64,000 nt of DNA from Corynebacterium propinquum DSM 44285 (GTDB lineage: Bacteria; Actinomycetota; Actinomycetes; Mycobacteriales; Mycobacteriaceae), in assembly GCF_000375525.1 (NCBI RefSeq), contig NZ_AQXC01000004.1, positions 62,001 to 126,000 of the forward strand, written 5' to 3'. The translations under genes and the position numbers were made by a program. The notes beneath the pieces are model-generated. The model did no database searches, was not told where the DNA came from, and saw nothing but the letters and a program-made list of their open reading frames with translations. Shown in pieces: positions 1-7,744 of the stretch; position 1 is the stretch's first letter; each line of letters opens with the position of its first letter.

Positions 1-87
1 CTCACATTTTCGGCGCTAATCGTTGTAGGGTGTGGCTTAAAGCTGTAATCAAGCTGTAACCGAGAAAACTCAGGAAGGATTAACACA

Positions 88-531
88 GTGGTAGACACTC
101 CGGGTGGCGAGGAGCGCACCCAGGATCTTGCACAGCGCCTTGGAATCGAAAAAGGCATGGTGGTGCAAGAAGTTGGTTGGGACGAAGACTGCGACAGCAG
201 CATTTCCGAGGCCATTGAGGACGTTATCGGCGAAGAGCTGTTGGATGCAGATACCGATGAGCTTTGCGACGTCGTCCTGCTGTGGTGGCGGGAAGAAGAC
301 GGGGACCTTGTCGACGGTTTGGTGGACTCGATCACTCCGCTTGCCGACGGCGGCTGCATCTGGTTACTGACCCCTGGTGCGCAAAAGCCGGGCACTGTGG
401 AACCTGGTGTGATCTCTGAATCTGCCCAGCTGGCTGGAATGGTGCAGACGAAGGCTGATCGCTTCGGTGATTGGCAGGCTTCCTGCTTGGTGGGCCGCGG
501 CTATACCAAGTCCAAAGGCGCTGCAGTATAA
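88..531 (+). CDS. DUF3052 family protein
   Basis: A 147-residue acidic cytoplasmic protein with no signal peptide or membrane segment. It matches what I know of the actinobacterial DUF3052 family: an N-terminal QRLGI..GMVVQE-type segment, a central LLWWREEDGDLVD strand, a GGCIWLLTP segment, and a C-terminal DWQ..CLVGRG block. Family function is unknown; from memory, corynebacteria carry it beside aceE, so this side of the window is probably backbone. The GTG start at 88 is chosen because an AGGAAGGA ribosome site lies 8 bases upstream at 72-79. It is followed by tRNA-Val on the same strand. A copy of the 10-mer GCTTGCCGAC lies inside it at 339-348. Confidence 0.85.
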   Translation: MVDTPGGEERTQDLAQRLGIEKGMVVQEVGWDEDCDSSISEAIEDVIGEELLDADTDELCDVVLLWWREEDGDLVDGLVDSITPLADGGCIWLLTPGAQKPGTVEPGVISESAQLAGMVQTKADRFGDWQASCLVGRGYTKSKGAAV

Positions 532-626
532 CGTTCTATAACCCCATAAAATGACGCTTAACCTGGCGATTTGCCAAAGTTTATGATGGTCATGTTATGG
601 TGTACCAGTACCTCGCACAGAGGGAT

Positions 627-699
627 GCGGCTTTAGCTCAGCTGGAAGAGCAACTGGTTTACACCCAGTAGGTCGGGGGTTCGATCCCCTCAGGCCGCA
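627..699 (+). tRNA. tRNA-Val (anticodon TAC)
   Basis: A 73-base cloverleaf. The acceptor stem GCGGCTT (627-633) pairs with AGGCCGC (692-698), with discriminator A at 699. The D-arm GCTC/GAGC, anticodon stem ACTGG/CCAGT and T-arm GGGGG..TTCGATC..CCCC are all present. The anticodon loop TTTACAC places TAC at positions 34-36, giving valine. CCA is not encoded. The 3' end is the left copy of the 16-bp repeat that flanks the adjacent IS481-family insertion, so the tRNA has been kept intact. Confidence 0.95.
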
Positions 700-703
700 C
701 AGT
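688..703 (+). repeat. Left 16-bp direct repeat (target-site duplication) of the IS481-family element
   Basis: CCTCAGGCCGCACAGT at 688-703 is repeated exactly at 2128-2143. It consists of the last 12 bases of tRNA-Val plus four bases. The repeats abut the TGT...ACA ends of the insertion (704 and 2127) exactly. This fits a long target duplication, as some IS481 elements make. Confidence 0.85.
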
Positions 704-710
704 TGTGAAG

Positions 711-750
711 TCTCGAGACATCGTTCCTATTTCGGTGTCTCGAGATTTTC
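711..750 (+). terminator. Hairpin with T-run inside the left IS end
   Basis: The 10-bp inverted repeat TCTCGAGACA (711-720) / TGTCTCGAGA (736-745) is followed by TTTTC. It lies just after tRNA-Val and within the IS terminus. It could now terminate tRNA transcription, or insulate the transposase gene from readthrough. Confidence 0.6.
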
Positions 751-771
751 TTCGTTTTGGGGGTTCGTTTT

Positions 772-1953
772 CTAGATTTCACCGAGTTGGTTGCGGTGGT
801 ATTTTTTGGTTTTGTCTAAGTGGTATCGGCCCCAGATTTCGCCTGTGTGGGGGTTAATGGCGGTGATGTCGTTGTTGATGCAGATGAGCATGATTTCTTT
901 GGTGCGGTGTTTTCTTCCGACGTAGAGTTTGCGCATGTTGCCGGCCCAGCGAAGGGTTACTTTTCCGTCGTTGTCGACTTTGTCTCGCCGTAGGCGATTG
1001 TCGGTGCCAATGGGGATGTCGAGTGGTTGGGCTTTGGGTAGTCGGTTGTAGGCCTGTGCTGGTGTTTGTCTGTTGAGTGCTCGGTGGGGTCGGTGGTTGT
1101 TGTAGTAGTCGATGATGTCATCGAGTTGTTGGTTTAGCTCGCCGATGTTGTGGGCGAATGGCCTTGCGTGCAGGGCTTTTTGGAGTGTTTGGTGGAAGCA
1201 CTCGACTTTTCCTTGGGTTTGGGGATGGTATGGAGTTCTATTCTTTTGTTGGATGCCCATTTGGAGGAGTAGCTGTTCGAAGCCGTTGCGAGTGTCGGCT
1301 TTTCTGTAGAGCTTTGTGGTGAACACGCTGCCGTTGTCGGTGAGGGTGGATTTGGGGAATCCATGTTTGTTACCTGCGGATATGAAGGTGTCGATGACGT
1401 TGGTGCCGGTTTCGTGTTCGAAGGCTTTGCAAGCGATGACAAAGCGTGAGTGGTCGTCGATGATGGTCAGGATGGCTACGCGTTGGTTGTTGTTGAGGTA
1501 GCAGTGGCTGTAGTCGAGTTGCCAGGTTTCGTTTGGTTGGTCTGCTTCGAAGCGTTTCCAGGAACTGCGTGGCCTTTTGTGAGGTTGTTCGATGACGTAG
1601 CCGTGGCGTTTGAGTATGCGGTGGATAGTTGATGCTGCTGGTAGTGGGGTTATTTTTTGTTGTTGAAGATGCCATCGGATGGTGTGGGCGCCGTTGTCTT
1701 GGCCGGTGTTTTCAAGGTGTTGTCGGATTTCGAGGATGGTTTTGACTGTGCTCTCTGGTACCTGTCTGGGGTTGGAGTGCGGGGCCCGGGAGCGTGGTTG
1801 TAGTGCTTGGTAGCCACCTTCTCGATAGCGGTGGAGTAGTTCGCGGATCCAGCGGGTGCTGACGTTAAAGAGTGCGGCGGCATCTTTATGACTCATGCCG
1901 GTCGTGAGGATGGTTTCGACGATGACTTTGTTGGAAGTCTGTTTCTTGCCCAT
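772..1953 (-). CDS. IS481-family transposase
   Basis: A 393-residue DDE transposase. The N-terminus has a helix-turn-helix (SHKDAAALFNVSTRWIRELL) and a second helical segment. The integrase core has the catalytic Asp in WQLDYSH, the second Asp in TLTDNGSVF, and the Glu in GKVECFHQTL, with the usual NNHRPHRALNRQTP tail. The frame is intact and of full family length, so the element may be active. It is the only gene of the element and reads toward tRNA-Val. Confidence 0.92.
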   Translation of the reverse strand: MGKKQTSNKVIVETILTTGMSHKDAAALFNVSTRWIRELLHRYREGGYQALQPRSRAPHSNPRQVPESTVKTILEIRQHLENTGQDNGAHTIRWHLQQQKITPLPAASTIHRILKRHGYVIEQPHKRPRSSWKRFEADQPNETWQLDYSHCYLNNNQRVAILTIIDDHSRFVIACKAFEHETGTNVIDTFISAGNKHGFPKSTLTDNGSVFTTKLYRKADTRNGFEQLLLQMGIQQKNRTPYHPQTQGKVECFHQTLQKALHARPFAHNIGELNQQLDDIIDYYNNHRPHRALNRQTPAQAYNRLPKAQPLDIPIGTDNRLRRDKVDNDGKVTLRWAGNMRKLYVGRKHRTKEIMLICINNDITAINPHTGEIWGRYHLDKTKKYHRNQLGEI

Positions 1954-2127
1954 GCTCTATTTTGGGCGGAAGTATGTCTCGCTACATCCTAAGGTGGTGC
2001 GTGTGTCCTCATTGTCCCTGTTGGGGTGGTTGTGTGGGAACAGCGGAACGATGTTGTGGCACATCAGAGCCTTGAGGGGCGGAAGGATGTCGTGAGACAG
2101 AGCGGAACGATGTCATGGAATCAGACA

Positions 2128-2143
2128 CCTCAGGCCGCACAGT
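2128..2143 (+). repeat. Right 16-bp direct repeat (target-site duplication)
   Basis: Exact second copy of 688-703. It carries a duplicate of the tRNA-Val 3' end and continues directly into the hairpin at 2147, which is probably the tRNA's original terminator. Confidence 0.85.
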
Positions 2144-2146
2144 ACG

Positions 2147-2177
2147 AAGACCGGGAACCGAAAGGTTCCCGGTCTTT
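2147..2177 (+). terminator. Displaced original terminator of tRNA-Val
   Basis: A 13-bp stem AAGACCGGGAACC (2147-2159), GAAA tetraloop, GGTTCCCGGTCTT (2164-2176), then T. It starts three bases after the right direct repeat. Before the IS inserted it would have followed the tRNA immediately. Confidence 0.8.
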
Positions 2178-2349
2178 CGCGTTGCGCTCGGGCGGGAGGG
2201 ATATAGGGGGGGATATGCGGGATATGCGACAAAAGGGGATACGGACATTTTTTAGGAATATTCAGACTAGCAGGGGATATGCGACAAAAAGTGTGTCTGG
2301 GGTTGCTACCCCCGTGTTGGGGTTGGGTTCCTATCCATCCTTTCTGCAC

Positions 2350-2784
2350 GCCTAGGTTGTGGTTGTAGTCGGTTGGGATAGCGTTCTCGTAGAGGGCTGG
2401 TCGTCCTGTTTGCTGGTCGGCTTCGTTCTCGTTGTGGGGCACTTCACTGGTCGTAGATACGGTTGGGTCTGGGGTGTTGGGGATGTCAATAAGCCAGAAG
2501 GGTGCGAAGCGGCGGTTGAGAGTCCACCTACTGGCACCTAATTGCCCAGCAAGTTGTGTCAGTGGCGTTGTCGATACTGCGTAGCGGTAGAAAGCCTGAA
2601 AATCTCGGGTTTGGGCTTTATCGGCTCGGTGACGTGTTAAGGAGCTGCCACAGGAGGGGTCTTTGCATCGCCATCTGGTTTTGCCTTTAGATGTGGTGCC
2701 GTTTTTCTTCTTGTGCCCAGCACATATTGGGCCTTGTGGTCTGTTAGTAGTCACTGGATAACAGCACCAGCAACCTGCTAGCAC
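2350..2784 (-). pseudogene. 5' fragment of an IS1249-like (IS256-family) transposase
   Basis: The first roughly 140 residues of a leftward frame resemble IS1249-type transposases. There is a CxxC-type zinc ribbon (PICAGHKKKNGTTSKGKTRWRC..PSCGSS), an S/T-R-RAD segment, then a helical block ending FWLIDIPNTPDPT. The catalytic region is missing: the similarity stops near 2350, and the open frame beyond that runs through the tRNA terminator. I call it a truncated remnant. The family assignment is from remembered motifs. Confidence 0.55.
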
Positions 2785-3579
2785 ATGTAGGTGCCCTTCC
2801 GGGGGATTGAACGAAAATGGATCTGAATAAGGTTGTGGATCTTATTTCAGGCTTGATTTAGATGGTTTAACCAGAGCATATGGTGAAAATGAGCGCACAC
2901 TTTTTGTCTATTGCCCCTAAGAACGCGCCATAAGCATGGTCACAGGCGATGGGGTATCTAAACGGGCGGTGCCGTGGTGATTGCTATCGCCTTAGCTGCT
3001 TGTCCTGGCGCTAGCTCAGAGGGACTTGGGAGTCGGTCTAAATGAACCGGGACCGTTTCCTCCCATTAAGGGGCCGAAGCTGTCGGAGAGACCGCTCAAG
3101 ATGCAGCACACGGTTGGGATAAACGCCAAAAAATGTGTTTTTGCGACCTTCGTCCGATGCGAAATGTCTCCTGTGGGGAGCGTGCCTTGCGCTTGATCGA
3201 AGGGCGTTAGGTGTCAGTGTGCTCGTGTTAATTGCGAAAGGCTAATGGGGGAATTCTAAAAATAAGTTGAGAGCTAACTGAAATGATTTAATAATTAAAC
3301 TGCCTATAACCTGCGCATATCATGTATTTGTGTTCTAGAACGATAGTATATGTGATCCAAAAGTGTTGCCGATGTGATTTTCTATTTTGCATTAGGAATT
3401 AAGTCATTCAAAGCATTATTGTTTCATCTGAATGATCACACGGGGTGGTCATTGACAAACAATTTCATATAGACGCTGCAATTTAAGCTTGGGAAGAATA
3501 TGTGCTCTGAACAAGGAAAGCTACTAGGAGATTTATCGTCTTAGTGCGAGTTGTCTATATGACAATGAAAGGATCTGTC
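2785..3579. other. Gene-free stretch before the first pilin
   Basis: About 800 bases with no convincing gene. 2785-3240 is mixed-composition sequence with no frame I recognise, possibly eroded insertion-sequence debris. 3240-3579 is strongly AT-rich and looks like the promoter and leader of the pilin operon. It contains the element shared with the second pilin (3462-3480). Confidence 0.5.
3452..3480 (+). promoter_or_regulatory. Upstream element shared by both pilin genes (copy 1)
   Basis: TTGACA at 3452-3457 lies just before TTTCATATAGACGCTGC. Nearly the same sequence (TTCATATAGAC-A-CTGC) lies the same distance upstream of the second pilin, about 100 bases before the start codon. TATAGA could be a -10 box, but TTGACA is only about 10 bases before it, so a standard promoter does not fit. 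A regulator site or non-canonical promoter is possible. Confidence 0.5.
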
Positions 3580-5205
3580 ATGGCAAACAGCATTGCTAAA
3601 CCAATTTCCCTCGCAATTGCAGCTGGCATCACTCTCGGTGGTGTTTTTGGAGCTGGCTCCCCAGCGTTCGCGCAGGACGGTACCGTACCCTCGGTTGCAG
3701 AGGAAGCAACCCAAGTTCTGCCGCCTGCGTCCTCGATTCCAGCCGGCAGCGATTTCTCTCTGACTTTGCACAAGAAACTCAACCCACAATCGCACGGTGA
3801 ATCTTCAGGCAACGAAGTCGACGATGTAAGCGGTCATCCTCTCGAGGGTGTGCATTTCCAGCTGCAGAAACTGCAAGGAAATATCCGTGAACAAGCAGAA
3901 CTAAGCCACCTGGCATCGGTCGCTGAGGAATTCAATCGTGCGAAAGGTACTTGGAAAGGTAATGGTGGATTGACGACTCCACCGCTTGATGAGGAGTTTC
4001 AGGCTCGTGAAGGCGCGACCAACCATAATGGTGAGTTGAGGTTTGATGGCTTGGACGCTGGTGCATATCTGGTGACCGAGACCCAGACACCGGCAGTCCA
4101 AGGTGCGCAGGCATTCGTAAAATCCAAGCCGTTCATTGTTTTCGTCCCTACCGTCAACAAAGAAGGAACCGGATGGGAAAGGAACGTTCACGCTTACCCA
4201 AAGAATTCTTCATTGAGCGTAACCAAGGATGTTTTCGATGAGAACAAGCATGCCTTGGATGACTCCCGCGATTTTGAGAGCTCCCAGGTCGGTTATGGAC
4301 TGAATGCACAAGTGCCGGTTGCTCCTGAGGGTAGTTTCCTGAGAGAGTTTGTTATCCAAGACTCTTTTAATAATGCCGAACTGGGCATCGAAAAAGAGCT
4401 TAAGCCGCAGGTTTACCGCATTCCTGGTGGGAACGGGAAACTTGAACTCATTAATCCTGCAAATTACCAAGTGCTGACTGAGCAGCCGGTAACTAGCAAT
4501 ACTCAAAATCTGCCTGCGGACGCAAATGGTTCGTTTAAGATTGCGTTCAACAACCCAGAGGGTGCTGGCCTCCAGGGAGGCGACAGTGTGTATGTTGCTT
4601 TCGTAGCAACGATGTTACAAGCCGAAGATCAGGATATTGAGAACGCAGTTAACACTTCCGGTGTTTTCGTGAGCGACGTGAATGAGCAACATTTTGAAAC
4701 TCCGAATGACACCGTCGTCACGCGCATTGGCGATGTCCGAATTCACAAGGTAGATCAGTCGAACAACGAGCGCTTGCTGGAAGGTGCAGACTTCGACCTC
4801 TTCCGTTGTGATGATCCGAAAAATGTTATTCAGTCCGGCACCACGGGTAAGAATGGTGAACTGACTTTCAAAGGAATTCACGTAAGTGATTGGACTAATA
4901 ACCTGGTTCCGGAAAATCCGGTTGAATATTGCCTGCAGGAAACTGATGCTCCTTCCGGCTACTTGCAGACCCGTGAAGAACCCTACCGTTTCTTCCTCAA
5001 CGTCGACTCCCGTGAGTTTGTCGAAGGCAGCCAAAACGGCGAGACCATCCGTCGTGTTTCGATGACGATTGAAAATATCCCGGATACCGACCGTCCGCTT
5101 CTGCCAAAGACCGGTGGCAAGGGTATCCTGCTCGTCGCACTGCTTGGTCTGGGAATCATCGGCGGTGGTGTCTACGCTGCCCGTCGTAACTCCGCTACCG
5201 CCTAA
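3580..5205 (+). CDS. Major pilin, SpaD/SpaH-like (LPKTG), module 1
   Basis: A 541-residue surface protein. ATG 3580 is chosen over in-frame upstream starts because GAAAGGA precedes it and the second pilin starts the same way. The signal peptide is residues 1-31 (ends PAFA before QDG). The pilin motif VHAYPKN has its lysine at 208, which class C sortases use to cross-link subunits. E-box-like segments YLVTETQTP and YCLQETDAPSGY suggest Cna-B-type domains with isopeptide bonds. The sorting signal LPKTG (508-512) is followed by a hydrophobic segment and an ARRNSATA tail. This is the shaft subunit, followed by a hairpin and its own sortase. It is clearly related to the pilin at 7745 but much diverged. 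Confidence 0.9.
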   Translation: MANSIAKPISLAIAAGITLGGVFGAGSPAFAQDGTVPSVAEEATQVLPPASSIPAGSDFSLTLHKKLNPQSHGESSGNEVDDVSGHPLEGVHFQLQKLQGNIREQAELSHLASVAEEFNRAKGTWKGNGGLTTPPLDEEFQAREGATNHNGELRFDGLDAGAYLVTETQTPAVQGAQAFVKSKPFIVFVPTVNKEGTGWERNVHAYPKNSSLSVTKDVFDENKHALDDSRDFESSQVGYGLNAQVPVAPEGSFLREFVIQDSFNNAELGIEKELKPQVYRIPGGNGKLELINPANYQVLTEQPVTSNTQNLPADANGSFKIAFNNPEGAGLQGGDSVYVAFVATMLQAEDQDIENAVNTSGVFVSDVNEQHFETPNDTVVTRIGDVRIHKVDQSNNERLLEGADFDLFRCDDPKNVIQSGTTGKNGELTFKGIHVSDWTNNLVPENPVEYCLQETDAPSGYLQTREEPYRFFLNVDSREFVEGSQNGETIRRVSMTIENIPDTDRPLLPKTGGKGILLVALLGLGIIGGGVYAARRNSATA

Positions 5206-5282
5206 GCGTCTCTGATCTCACGCGCATTTCGCAGCGTGCAGGCAGGGGCTGGGGGCTGCCCTTCGGACAAAAAGCCCTCAAT

Positions 5283-5312
5283 AGGTCCGGCGCTTAGTGC
5301 GCCGGGCCTTCG
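5283..5312 (+). terminator. Hairpin between pilin 1 and its sortase
   Basis: An 11-bp stem AGGTCCGGCGC (5283-5293) / GCGCCGGGCCT (5299-5309) with a 5-base loop, followed by a weak T-run. A hairpin with the same core (CCGGCGC) lies at the same place in module 2. It is probably a partial terminator that lowers sortase relative to pilin expression. Confidence 0.65.
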
Positions 5313-5389
5313 GTTAATCCAACGAAATAAGTTTATTGAAAAATTAGTATTAGTTTTATTGTATTTAGAGAGACTAGGAAATAACCGCT

Positions 5390-6304
5390 ATGGCAGTTGC
5401 CACCCGTCAAGCCACGACGCCTAATAAACCTACACAAGCATCGGTATTCCGACGCGTGGTGGTGCCTGCCTTAATCATCCTGGTGGGAATTTCCGTGCTG
5501 TTGTATCCGGTCGTCTCAACACAATGGAACAATTACATTCAGCGGCAAGTTATCGAAGAGTACAGCTCGGAAATTACTGAAATACCTCAAGGACAACTCA
5601 ACGCTGCTATCGAAGCAGCTCGGGAATATAATGCGAATTCTGGCGGTGGGCCGATCCTGGATCCGTGGCTCGCTCGGGTTTCCGAGGATAACCAGGATTA
5701 CCAGCATTATTTGGAGCAGCTTTCCGGCCTCCATGCGATGTCTCAGGTTTCTATCCCGTCTATCGATTCTTCGCTACCGGTCTATCACGGAACCACGGAA
5801 GAGGTTCTGCAAAAAGGCCTTGGCCACCTGTACGGCACGTCTTTACCGGTTGGTGGAGAAGGCACCCACTCAATTATTACTGGACACACCGGGCTGACGA
5901 CGTCGACGATGTGGGACAACTTGGTTGATGTCAAAGAAGGCGACGCAATTTATGTCAATACCTTCGGCGAGAAAATGAAGTACCAGGTGACATCCACAGA
6001 AGTGGTTTTGCCGCATGAAACAGAAAGTCTTGCGCAGCAACCTGGCAAAGATCTCATCACCTTAATTACCTGCACACCCTATGGTGTGAACTCGCACCGT
6101 TTACTCGTGCACGCAGAGCGCGTTCCGCTTGATCCTGAAGACGAAAACGCTTTCGACCAGAAAAACCGCATTGTGCAGTGGTGGATGTGGGCACTGCTGA
6201 TTATCGCTCTGTTGGCTATTGCTTATCTTATTCACTGGATCCGCAAGGAACGTCGAAAAGCAGCTGCCGCACAGTGTGCTTCGCATGAGGTTACCCTCGT
6301 TTAG
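5390..6304 (+). CDS. Class C (pilin-polymerising) sortase, module 1
   Basis: A 304-residue membrane transpeptidase joining pilin subunits. An N-terminal membrane segment (about 23-43) is followed by the sortase domain. The class C lid motif DPW is at 91-93. The catalytic His166 is in TGHTGL, Cys228 in TLITCTPYG and Arg237 in NSHRLLVHAER. A C-terminal membrane segment (WWMWALLIIALLAIAYLIHW) is followed by a basic tail. It is very similar to the sortase at 9597. The last residues (EVTLV and the stop) are supplied by the end of the IS3 remnant beginning at 6286, so the native cytoplasmic tail of about 30 residues has been replaced. The catalytic part is intact. Confidence 0.92.
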   Translation: MAVATRQATTPNKPTQASVFRRVVVPALIILVGISVLLYPVVSTQWNNYIQRQVIEEYSSEITEIPQGQLNAAIEAAREYNANSGGGPILDPWLARVSEDNQDYQHYLEQLSGLHAMSQVSIPSIDSSLPVYHGTTEEVLQKGLGHLYGTSLPVGGEGTHSIITGHTGLTTSTMWDNLVDVKEGDAIYVNTFGEKMKYQVTSTEVVLPHETESLAQQPGKDLITLITCTPYGVNSHRLLVHAERVPLDPEDENAFDQKNRIVQWWMWALLIIALLAIAYLIHWIRKERRKAAAAQCASHEVTLV

Positions 6305-7330
6305 TGGACACCCGATTAGCGTGGATTTTGTGCACCTAAGAGAGGAACTTTACTCTGACTCGACAGTGCAAGAAGTACACGCCTGAGTAACGGTGTGAAG
6401 CTTTGAGCCTGGTAATCGAGTCGCGGCGCCCAATCGGTCCTGCGGATCGAGGAGATCGACGTCGCACCAGGCCTTTTGGCGCGTTGGGTAAAAATGAGCG
6501 CGAACGCCAAGGATCCTCTAATGAGTAACGCGAGGTGGATCTTCGCGCTGACAATGCTCGCTTGCGTTGTGAACTGGTAGAAGCGAAGATGGAAACAGGA
6601 TTTTTGTTAAATGCGATAGCCTTCTTCGCTTTAAGGCAACGTGAGAAGAAAAATTCGAATTGGTGCAGCCACCAGAGCAGGACAAATTACAGCATCACCG
6701 GCACTATGGCATGCTTGTTGAAGGTGCCTCTGTCTGGATTCTATAAACAGCCGCATATGCAGCAGGAACGCTTATCCGGCAAGGATTTGTGGAAAGCTTT
6801 TACCCTGGTGTTGATCGCACGATTCATGAGATCTGGAAAGACGCCGACGAAGTGTGGTGTCCCCGCGAATCACCGCAGAACTTGCCGGACGCTGCCAGAT
6901 TGTTCTTAAACAAAAGGGTGTCGCTCAGCGGATGCGGCTACTCGGCATTGGGGGCATCGTGTGCTTTTGCCCCAGTGACAACGAGTCAAGCTAGGCGAAA
7001 ATCCACGCTACCTGAACTGGTCAAGCGCATGTGTGATACCGCTTGAACTTAACCGAGCATCGATGTCAGAATTTACCTACCTGCGCACCGGTGAACGATG
7101 GTTGTATTTGGGCACAGTCCAAGGCGGCTGAGTTGTTCCGGTCGACGCTTAAAACCGAATTTTATAGCCATCAGCGTTAGCTAACCCGCGATGGCGCTCG
7201 CCTGGCTGTGACTTACTGGATTAAGGTGGTCTATAACCGGCGGCGCCGGCATCGGCGCACCTTGGGCGGCCAGCCCCAAACCTCACGGCGAAGTATTCCG
7301 AGAGTTTCGCATTGATGTCTTCGGAATCCG
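6286..7330 (+). pseudogene. Degenerate IS3-family element (orfA and orfB remains)
   Basis: The left end starts TGAGGTTACC at 6286 and matches the end of the fragment at 24493. OrfA is still readable with stops: KKYTPE, stop, then LVIESRRPIG, KNERERQGSSNE, LRADNARLRCELVEAKMET and IAFFALRQREKK. OrfB debris follows (LLKVPLSGFYKQ; IWKDADEVW; RRKSTLPELVKRMCDTAELNRA). The usual IS3 tail VTYWIKVVYNRRRRHRTLGG lies near 7205-7265. Multiple stops and frame changes make it inactive. It separates the two pilin-sortase modules. Confidence 0.8.
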
Positions 7331-7744
7331 TTAAGCCGGTGTTCGGAGACAAACACGTGTACGACCAAGGCTTGATGGATTGTCTAGTCCCCGGACGCTG
7401 GAAATATCGTGTGGATACTGCGTCTCATACTCGTCAGGAATACATGGACTCACTTTAATATCGACAAGGTTATGACACGCATTCAGAATCGTTCATGGGG
7501 GTGGGGGTTTCTGCCGGTAGCAAGGATTTTAGGGGGGGGCTTAATTGTTCTTGTTCAACGAGCTTGAAGTTAATTGAACAAATCCTTATTCTAAGCTTCG
7601 GATAATCGTAAGCAACGATTATTGTTTGATTTAAATTCATATAGACACTGCTGAGAAGGTAGGAAAGTTCCTATTTCCACTGGTCGGGAGAACTTGGTCC
7701 TTTCGATTCCTTAGCGTCAGTGTTCTTTCTTGAAAGGACCTCAC
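7331..7744. other. Intergenic region with an orphan 47-codon frame
   Basis: The first part holds a 47-codon open frame (ATG 7315 to TAA 7458). It contains YDQGLMDCLVPGRWKYR and looks protein-like, but I cannot place it. It overlaps the edge of the IS3 remnant and may be a gene fragment. 7460-7560 contains G-runs. From 7560 the sequence is AT-rich and is the leader of the second pilin. Confidence 0.35.
7618..7652 (+). promoter_or_regulatory. Upstream element shared by both pilin genes (copy 2)
   Basis: ATTATTGTTT is followed by AAATTCATATAGACACTGCT, ending 93 bases before the pilin start at 7745. It matches copy 1 (3462-3480) at 17 of 19 core bases. ATTATTGTTT also occurs before copy 1, but there a further stretch of about 29 bases separates the two parts. 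It is probably the promoter or regulator site inherited with the duplicated module. Confidence 0.5.

Larger units (their letters stand above)
704..2127. mobile_element. IS481-family insertion sequence at the tRNA-Val 3' end
   Basis: A 1424-bp element. It starts TGTGAAGTCTCGAGACATCG and ends with the inverted counterpart; the 24 terminal bases match at 16 positions, with the inner 11 (GACATCGTTCC, 717-727; inverted at 2104-2114) perfect. The ends are TG...CA type. One transposase is read leftward. Near the right end the GGAACGATGT box recurs at about 2045, 2081 (GGAAGGATGT) and 2104, like multiple transposase-binding sites. The flanking 16-bp repeats are identical, indicating a recent and simple insertion. 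Confidence 0.85.

Noticed and set aside
577..605. Promoter of tRNA-Val
   Set aside because: TTGCCA and TATGAT/TTATGG lie upstream, but no pair has a convincing spacing, so I did not call it.
688..2143. attL/attR of an integrative element at tRNA-Val
   Set aside because: The repeats enclose only one IS481 transposon and touch its terminal inverted repeats exactly, and no integrase gene is present. A target duplication explains them fully.
2009..2784. Whole 223-codon minus-strand frame as a gene
   Set aside because: Only the first roughly 140 codons look like transposase. The rest runs through the tRNA terminator, so I kept only the fragment.
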